The notes beneath the pieces were generated by a model. It was not told the origin of the DNA. It worked only from the letters and a program-made list of their open reading frames with translations, and made no database searches. A stretch of 64,000 nt of DNA from Oscheius onirici (Eukaryota > Nematoda > Chromadorea > Rhabditida > Rhabditidae), in NCBI GenBank assembly GCA_932521025.1, contig OW051469.1:2430398-2494397 (forward strand), given 5' to 3'. Below are positions 56,799-64,000 of the stretch, one piece after another (position 1 is the first letter of the stretch; each line of letters begins with the position of its first letter). The translations under genes were made by a program, and so were the position numbers.

Positions 56799-59691
56799 TT
56801 AGCATGGACGGTTGTCGGCCGGACGTTGACGCGGAGCGCACTTGATGATGTCGTCGACTCGGAGAATCTGCTCAGCAGCTTCGGCAGCCGATGAGACCAT
56901 GCAGTACTTGACGTTGAAGCTCTCGATGATGCCAAGATCGACGACGTCGGCGATTTCACCCTTGTTGATATCTGCAAATAGATTTTTTTGACAGATAGGT
57001 CGGGACAATTGTCAAATCTAGCGCCTCTTCGACTTCTGCATTTTTTTTCGTTTGGCCGTAGTTTACCGCCTATATCCTTCCGAACCATCGTTAGAATGTG
57101 GCGTTGTGCCGTAGTTAGCTGGGCCAAATCAAAGAGCCTGATTTACCGAAAAACGATCAGTGTCATCAAATCAACAAGGTTCAAAAATTCTAGCGGAGCC
57201 GGGTGGCTCGGGCCCGCTCAAAAGTCTGCATAACTATCAGGTTTGTCTGAATTGCCTCAAACTCAGTTCAAAAACAACAAAAGAAAGAAAAACCAACCAA
57301 TTCCCATGTTGTGCTTGCCCTGATTGTGAGCAGTACGTAGCTGGGCTGTCAGCTCGGCACTGTCGAGTCCGGCATTGTCCAGAATTATGGCCGGCAGCTG
57401 GGCAAGAGCTCTGGCGAAAGATTCGATGGCATACTGTTCCTTGCCCGGGTGGTTGGCGGCTTCCTTGGCGACGGCACAGCTCATCAACATTTCGGAAGCT
57501 CCAGCTCCGGCCAGCGTCTTGGCCTCCTTGACGTGAGTGATCAGGACACAAAGCGCGTCGTGCAGAGAACGCTCCGACTCATCGAGAATCTGCTGCGTCG
57601 AGCCGCGGAGAACGATGGAACAGGCCTCACCTGAAAAATGCCACTTTAGTGAAAGAAACAGCACTAAAGTGTATGTGCCGTCCAAATTAAAAAATAAGGT
57701 AGGATTCAATGAATAAGGAAGGTGAGAGTTGACTGGGAAAGAGCAAGTAAAACTGGTTGGATGGACAAGAGTCAGGCGAAACGGAAACATGGAAATATAA
57801 GGGGATTACACACGGAACACCAACATGGTAAGGGAAAGTCAGGTCGATTAGGGAGAAGATGTCAAGGGATGGGTTTGATTGAGCGTCAGAGTTTGACCAA
57901 GCAGGAATCGAAAAAATGGGACAGACAGTTCGAAAGGGGGCGAACAGGTTGATAGAAAGATGGTCAGAGTTACTGATTGTCCAGGAAAGCGTAAGAATAG
58001 AGTCAGGAACATCATGCGGCGATACATTCTCATCCGGAAGAGGACAGATAGATTGTGAAAGTATCGACGTGTTACACATTCTTCGGAAGATAAAAGAAAA
58101 AGGGACAGAGACATTTTAACTGGAAGATTAACCTTACCAGGAGATTTAGAAAAGCAGAGTATGAGACAAACTGACAGGAAAAGGAACAAGGCTTGGTCAG
58201 GAGAGGTTCAATTAGTGTCCGGTGATATGATCAAATCGGTATAAAGTCCGAGACGAACAGGAAGAAAAAGGGGTGGAACAAGCATTTGGCAAAGAAATAC
58301 CATCAAAAGCTTACCAAGAGGGACTCCACTGAACCGCAGGAGACGATCCTCGCCAATCATTACCTCCTCAATGAGATCGCAGGTTCCAAACTTTACGGCT
58401 TCCGGTGTGTCAAAAGTCGACGTAATTTCGCCGCCGAGAACCAGTGCCAGACGCTCGATTCCCTCAAAGTCGGCATGTTCGATGCCCATGACGTTGGCGT
58501 CGGCGAAGAGCTGCTCCGGGTAGTTGTAGATGAGCTGACGGTTGATGAAAACGTTGCACTTATGGGACAGAATCTTATCGACCTAAATTTTCAATTTGGA
58601 TCGAAATTTAGGCAAAAACCTCACCTTTTCCTTCATTTTAGCCTTTTCGGCAGTTTCCAGCTCGGCGACCTTGGCTACAGAGTCGACGCGGACACGCGAT
58701 CCGAAGACTTTGACCTTGTCCGTGTCCATCGGCGTATTGGCAATCAGAATCTTGGCCTTTTCAACGCGGCGCGGCTGGTACATGCCGGGCAGCTTTTCGA
58801 GCAGGAATCCCTCGTCCAGGTACGACTCATCCATGCCGCCGCCAAGCTTCTTGATGATCTGGATGGCTTCCAGGTTGCCGGAGGCCTGGAAAAAATATTT
58901 TAGTTTTTAGCAGGGGATTTATGCGCAGTCCTTTCAAGTGTTTTCGCAAAGTTTGGGGTAAAAGTTAGGCAAAATAATCACCTTGAGTCTCATGACGGCA
59001 TTGACCGCCAGATTGGCAAAGTGATCCGAGTGCTGGTTGAGAATCTTGCTCGAAAGCGTCGTCTTAGCAATCTTCATCAGATCCTCTCGGAGTTTTTCCT
59101 TCGTCGACTCATTGCTGGCCTGACGAAGCGAGTCCTGCGCAATCTTCAGAGCTTTGCGGTAGCCGGAAATGATCGTCTGCGGATGGAGGCGATTGTTGAC
59201 GAGCCTTTCGGCCTCTTTCAGCAGTTCCGAGGCGAGAACGGTGACCGACGTCGTACCATCTCCAACTTCAGCATCCTGCGTCATGGACATGTCTGCAAAT
59301 CGAATGTTTTCAGGTTATATACGCATGTTCTGTTACGAAGGATTGAGGGACCATTCGTGACAGATGCAAGAGGTCCGGCTAAAAATAGACAAAAGAAACT
59401 GACCAACAAGGACCTTGGCTGCCGGATTATCGACTCCGACGCTCTTTAGAATCGTGGCTCCGTCATTTGTGACCTTGATTCCGTTACCGTCCATTCCGCT
59501 CAGCAGAATTTTGTCCTAAATACAAGGGAAAACCATACAAACGAGGCTCAAAAACGTACCAGACCCTTGGGACCGAGGGTGCTCTTGACCAGGTCGCCAA
59601 TGGCGATGGCTCCCACGAAGGAGGACAGACGAGCGGCTTCGCCTCTCTCCTGCTGGGCCTGCTCTTTCAGAATTTGAACTGGCAGTGCCAT
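56799..59691 (-). CDS. cct-2: T-complex protein 1 subunit beta (CCT2)
   Basis: Seven exons (59691-59560, 59515-59404, 59292-58982, 58885-58625, 58582-58315, 57630-57298, 56971-56799) join in frame to 529 residues, close to the 535 of human CCT2. It is one of eight subunits of the cytosolic TRiC chaperonin, which folds actin, tubulin and other proteins using ATP. Landmarks are [39 protein letters not shown] (about 90-98, nucleotide binding), [31 protein letters not shown] and the C-terminus [13 protein letters not shown]. The subunit type is clear from these beta-specific stretches. An acceptor (tttttcag) lies three bases before the ATG, suggesting trans-splicing. Intron 5 is about 680 bases. 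Confidence 0.96.
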
Positions 59692-60722
59692 TTCCTGAAA
59701 AAGTTGTATAAATCAAGCTGGGAGGGAAGAGAGGAAGAAAATACAAAAACGAATCAAAATTTGAGAGGAAAATGGTTCCGTGAAAGATTTGGGGCTCAAA
59801 CGCCGGTAAATCAGATTTCTTGAGCTCAAAACAGATTGCAAGCCATAAACACAAATACAAGCTGGAAAATGAAGAATCAGGTACAATTTCGAATCAGACG
59901 ACCAATGAGCGTAAAAAAGGAGATCGGCAGAGCTGTCATGCCCAAAAAGTATTGGTACTGAATGAATTGGTACAAAAGGTGAAGAGGTAGTCTGTGGAGG
60001 GAAATAGTAACTTTTGGAAGGTGAAAATAATGACCTCCGGAAATAGCTGCAACCCGGATCCAATTTGACTAAAACCTGAAGAAAAAAACGGTATCTTCAC
60101 ATTAAAGCTCTTTGGAACATTCTAGTGCAGCCGAGCTGAGAAGTGAATCAAATGGAGGTGAAAGCAGTCGCAACAATCGTGCAGTCTTATAGAGCATCGA
60201 CAAGTAAATTTCAACGCTTTCTGCTATTTAGGGATCTGAACTGAAGGAAAATTCGATACAAATAGGGAAAACTTAGCTTTTCAGGGACATTGACAATGAA
60301 AAATGAGAGTAAAAGCAGTCTCAGGAAAGTTCAGGCCTAAACAACGCTCGGTACGAGAAATTCTATTTTCCAGCATTCAAAACCCTAAAAGGGAGCAAAA
60401 AAGGGCAAAATTTGATAGAAATAATGGGAGAATGAGCATTACACAAGCCTAGAGCCTCCCAGAAACTCTAGATTCCTTCTCGAATGAGGCAAAACGTCCC
60501 GCCACGACTGGCGGCAGTCCTTTAACCAGGCTTTTAAATTTCGGCAAGAAATGAATATAAAACAGCTAGAAAACTGAAAAATGAGCACAAAAAGGCGATT
60601 GCAAGTAAAACTTTAATAAAACGACCCGTAATTTATCAATTTTCACCGGGAAGACACGAATAGACTATACATAAAAAAAGTGTCGGAAATTATTAAAGGG
60701 AGGCTAAAACTATGCACTTCTT
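59692..60722. other. CCT2 upstream / INCENP downstream region
   Basis: A/T-rich. Frames at 59516-59860 and 59713-60063 lie on the minus strand upstream of CCT2 but lack supported splices. It should hold the CCT2 promoter and the INCENP 3' UTR. Confidence 0.4.
59695..59703 (-). promoter_or_regulatory. Candidate spliced-leader acceptor, CCT2
   Basis: tttttcag on the minus strand ends at 59695, three bases before the ATG at 59691. Confidence 0.45.
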
Positions 60723-62317
60723 CTAGTAGCCAAGAAACTGGCTTTTTCCTTTGGTTGGATTGGAATCGGGCGAATTCCAGTCGGCCGAGCTGCCGCGAGG
60801 ACGACGTCGTCTCAACTGGGCCGGATCGAAAATTGGCAAGGTGTGAGGCTAAAACGGGTAGGCTTAAGTTAAAATTGAGGGAAAGATACATTTTCCATGG
60901 TTCCGAAAATGTCCTTGTAGTCGACGTCTCGATTCTGGTACTGAGCAGTGGCCGTCTTCTCGAGGACGCGGCGATCAGCCCAGTTCGGTATCGGCTTTCT
61001 TGGATTATACTGAAAAATGAATCATTAAAAAATGAAGCTATTGTGAACAAAAGATTGGTTTTTGTCGTTCTGCAACACATAATCGTTCAAAAATTGTTCC
61101 TATCCGTCCTACCAACCCAGCCATCTTTGAAGCTAAGAAGATACGTTCGTAAACGGGCATAAGATGGCTAATCAAAGCTCTACCTCAGTGTCCGTGGAAT
61201 CGTCCGAGTCCAGATCATCAATATTGTAGCTTTCGAGCTTTTTGGGAGCTGGAGTCTGTCGTTTCGGCTGTTTTCTCTGAGGACGAGGAGGAGAAAGAGA
61301 CGTCGGTTTCGGCTTGATTTCGGAATGGCGGAGAAGACTACGACCCATCAACATCGGTTCCGACGAGTCTTCGTCATTTTTCTCGCTGATTTTCTCCTGT
61401 TTGATCGTCGGAGCCTAAAAAATAGCTTATTTTGCAACAAGATTTCGAAAACCTCGTCGTCAGTGTCATCACCCGAAGCCAGAAGATCAAAATTGTTATT
61501 TTTGTGCCGCCTGCCGGCCGAACGTTTTTCCGAATGTTTCGACTCTGGTTTTATCGGCGAAAAAAGCTCATTCGTGTCGTCATGTTTGGTGAGTGTCTCG
61601 CGCTTGATCTGGGGGACGTCGTCGTCTTCCATTTTCATCTCCTCGTTGATGGGCTCCAGTTTCACATCGGGGACCATGTAGCCGTTGAGATGGTTTAATG
61701 CCGACCTCTTGGCTTCGGGGAGAGGGATGTTACTAAAAGAAACTTTAGTCAGAGAAAGGAGAGACAAAGATGGCCGAATAATGCCATTTTGATCCCAAAG
61801 TAAACAACAACCCGAGTTGGTGCGCACCAACTGTCAAATAAGCCTGACTGAACCATCGCATTGCAATCCAGCAATCGCGATGGAGTCGACCTGCCCGTCG
61901 TTTTATAGGAACGTGACTGCCCCCCCCCCCGGTAGCTGAAAATTGGGCTGGACAGCTATTGTTGTCTGATACAGAGCCAGTTCACGTCCAGCTTCCATGC
62001 TATGGAAGCTGGTTCGCTCTTTGACGACAAGCTGCGCATTCCGCCCCTCGACAACCAAGAAACGTACTGCTGTTCGGATATATCGAAGCAGAGTCGGCGC
62101 TGGCTACGAAGCCATTCCACATATTTGGTCATCTCCGCGTGGAGTCCTTCAGCCACCTCAAACATTCCTGAGAGCTAGAAATCCTATTTTTCGCATGAAA
62201 ATAAATCAAAATAACCGGGAAGATCACCGGAGGATCATCGAGCAGTTGCTGGTTCGTAATGAAGTGGTCCGGGAGAGCCTTGATTTTCTTCTCAACGGGT
62301 CTTTTGCGGGGCGGCAT
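60723..62317 (-). CDS. icp-1: Inner centromere protein INCENP
   Basis: 3' exons are secure: 61732-61453, 61414-61184, 61009-60890 and 60848-60723. INCENP is the scaffold of the chromosomal passenger complex; its C-terminal IN-box binds and activates Aurora B, and its N-terminus binds survivin and borealin. The C-terminus shows NIDDLDSDDSTDTE, then NPRKPIPNWADRRVLEKTAT, then DYKDIFGTMEN and finally RGSSADWNSP, in the order seen in human INCENP (DLNSDDSTDDE, PRKPIPTWA, ELFGTI, RTSSAVWNSP). The middle is acidic and disordered. The 5' part (62317 to about 61970) encodes a basic start and a helical segment (LHAEMTKYVEWLRSQRRLCF), fitting the INCENP N-terminal helix, but its donor to 61732 needs a phase I could not match, so an exon is probably missed. 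Confidence 0.82.
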
Positions 62318-62320
62318 CTC

Positions 62321-62329
62321 CTGAAAAAC
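62321..62329 (-). promoter_or_regulatory. Candidate spliced-leader acceptor, INCENP
   Basis: gtttttcag on the minus strand ends at 62321, three bases before the ATG at 62317. Confidence 0.45.
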
Positions 62330-63101
62330 AACAAAAAGTAATTCAAGTAAAGAGTAAGAAAGTGGGTGAAAATTGTGGGAAAACAATATGTATTGGGACA
62401 TTTGAATTGACCTAGTTGCCGCGCCTCAATTGCAGCACAATCACAGACGACGCCAGCCGATAAACAGGTAATTTTCTTGAATTATTTACCCCAAAAATAG
62501 CGGAATATATTGTAAAACGAGTCACGGAAGAATGGAGCAGTTCATAACCTAATTGAACGGACTACAACTATTTTTCAGCAAAAATTACATGAATATGGGC
62601 ACTATTGCGAATGTAGGCTCGATTAAGAAGGTAAAAATATATCGAAAAGGTGGAAAAAATTGTCAAAAGCCAAATTTTAGGACACACAACCCGGCATAAC
62701 ATGAACGGCTTTTTTTTGTTTGACATGCGAATATCAGTAAGAGAGCGAATAAATGCGTAGAAGAATGAAGAAACCTGAAAATATGATCTTGTGGAAGACT
62801 TTAGCCGAATAAGGCCATATACCAAAGCTAGCCGAAAGAAATCCTGGTCTTTTTCGAGAAAATTTCGTGATTTTTACGCCAAAAATGTTGAAGAACTTGA
62901 GAAAGAAAGTAACGACAACAATGCGGAATGTTTTTAGGACATGCAACATTTGCAATTTTGAGTACGGTACCTCTTCTTGTTCGCTGCAGGACCTGTCGCG
63001 CACTCCTTTAACTTTATTCGCTGCCTTTTTTTTGCCCTGACAAAGAATTTTATCTCACGAAAACCATGAAAATATCTTCGAAAACCTTCAAAATAACAAT
63101 T

Positions 63102-63110
63102 TTCTTGCAG
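63102..63110 (+). promoter_or_regulatory. Candidate spliced-leader acceptor, right-edge gene
   Basis: ttcttgcag ends one base before the ATG at 63112. Confidence 0.4.
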
Positions 63111-63111
63111 A

Positions 63112-63992
63112 ATGCTGCGGTATGGGTCAGGCTCGGGCTCTTCTCAGAACGACGTTTCAAGGGATGAAAATTTGCACAGGTTTGTGTCTTTTCCCTCATT
63201 TTTTTGGCTTCATTTACACGGATATTGATACGGTTTAGCTTATTAACAAATTTTCAGAGCCGCCAGTCCTCTCGTCACCAAAGAAGAAGAGTTTGCTAGA
63301 CTGAAAAAGCACTTTGAGCTTGCGTACGTGGTTTTCCAGTTATTTTTGTCCAAAAATGGGATTTTTCTCGTAAAAGCAACTAATTTTCAGTGAGAAGGCC
63401 ATCAAGCAGTTCTCGGCAGCCGAGGAGCTGATAGACAAATTTACAAATCTCAACCTGGCCAACGAAAATCTCGGCAAATGGGCTTTGACTACGGAGGTTC
63501 AAGGAAAAATGAACACTTTCAAGGTTTGTAAACTCTGGTTAAGCTTCATTTTTATACTCAATTTCCAGGAAACGCTCGCCACGGATAACACGGCCGACCA
63601 TCACAAATTCTGGGAGCTGATCGAGATTGACCAGACCGTCTCCTATCAACAGACGAAAATGAACGCAATTTTGGTGATTTCCATGTTTTCGGACGAATAC
63701 CCATTTTTAGCTAAAAACCAACGCCGATCTCCAGTGTCAAGTCAATCTCGCCCAGGAAATTTTCACCCGGACGCAGACGGAAGCCGTGGAAAACTTGAAA
63801 GATGTCGTGAAAAACAGCCTGGAACTCGTAAAGAGCCGGGAAGAGGAAGCCAGTCACTGGAAAACGGTACTTTTTACAGATCTTTCATTAATCAAATTAA
63901 ATTTGCAGCTCCATAACGACACGAAGAGGCAGTGCGACCAGACAAACAAGGATCTCAAGATTGTACAGAAGAAGGCCGACGAGCTGCAGAAT
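63112..63992 (+). CDS. Unrecognised coiled-coil protein, 5' part
   Basis: Six exons (63112-63179, 63258-63323, 63391-63523, 63569-63673, 63711-63866, 63909-63992) join in one frame, and the last ends at a good donor at the window edge, so the gene continues. After a Gly/Ser-rich start (YGSGSGSSQNDVSRDE) the protein is almost entirely helical with heptad-like spacing (EKAIKQFSAAEELIDKF, then EAVENLKDVVKNSLELVKS, then NKDLKIVQKKADELQN). Short loops with Pro or Gly are rare, which fits a BAR-type or long coiled-coil protein; I cannot choose between them. It lies head to head with INCENP. Confidence 0.7.
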
Positions 63993-64000
63993 GTAAGTTT

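Larger units (their letters stand above)
62318..63111. other. Divergent intergenic region, INCENP / coiled-coil gene
   Basis: About 790 bases between two divergent genes, each with a 3'-splice-site-like string directly before its ATG (62321 on minus, 63110 on plus). It is A/T-rich and shows no convincing exon. Confidence 0.4.

Noticed and set aside
60643-61162. Overlapping 145- and 160-codon frames on both strands over the INCENP 3' exons
   Set aside because: Shadows; the INCENP frame is fixed by conserved C-terminal motifs.

Overview
The window is nuclear DNA from an animal, almost certainly a nematode. Genes are split by short introns whose 3' ends read TTTTCAG or TTTCCAG. Several start codons lie just after such a 3' splice site with no visible exon upstream, as expected for spliced-leader trans-splicing. 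One gene encodes a nematode-type 7TM chemoreceptor and another a receptor-L-domain secreted protein, and introns carry foldback repeats and TACTGTAG motifs familiar from rhabditid genomes. No database was available, so species and orthologue names rest on reading the proteins.

Layout, left half. 0.7-3.7 kb: a secreted L-domain protein (minus) head to head with a 7TM receptor (plus). 5-10.1 kb: a long unrecognised coiled-coil, low-complexity protein (minus). 11.2-13.3 kb: a decayed Ty3/gypsy element with an intact 3' LTR, then an RTE-like relic. 14.8-19.7 kb: a type II membrane protein with SEA, Cys/Pro-rich and two VWA modules (minus). 19.7-28 kb: gene-poor DNA with pyrimidine-rich simple repeats and tRNA-like repeats. 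28-34.6 kb: a RhoGAP gene with two alternative 3' ends.

Layout, right half. 36.5-64 kb is a dense, mostly housekeeping block: diphosphomevalonate decarboxylase (plus), malic enzyme (minus), two tandem single-HMG-box proteins (plus), peptidyl-tRNA hydrolase 2 (minus), WDR18/Ipi3 (minus), a lipid phosphate phosphatase (minus), a small secreted Cys-containing protein (minus), chaperonin CCT2 (minus), INCENP (minus), and the start of an unrecognised coiled-coil gene (plus) that runs off the edge. For the 7TM receptor, RhoGAP, MVD, malic enzyme, HMG, WDR18, phosphatase and CCT2 genes all exons could be joined in one frame with standard splice sites, apart from one GC-AG intron in the malic enzyme gene.

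The genes do not form one pathway; they cover sterol/isoprenoid synthesis, NADPH supply, chromatin, ribosome assembly, protein folding and chromosome segregation. The strongest unexplained signals are non-coding: palindromic elements made of two opposed tRNA-like halves, a short motif recurring in pairs inside introns of three genes, one hexanucleotide satellite in the same sense orientation in two introns (and apparently exonised as Cys-Pro codons in a third gene), and about a dozen different foldback elements.
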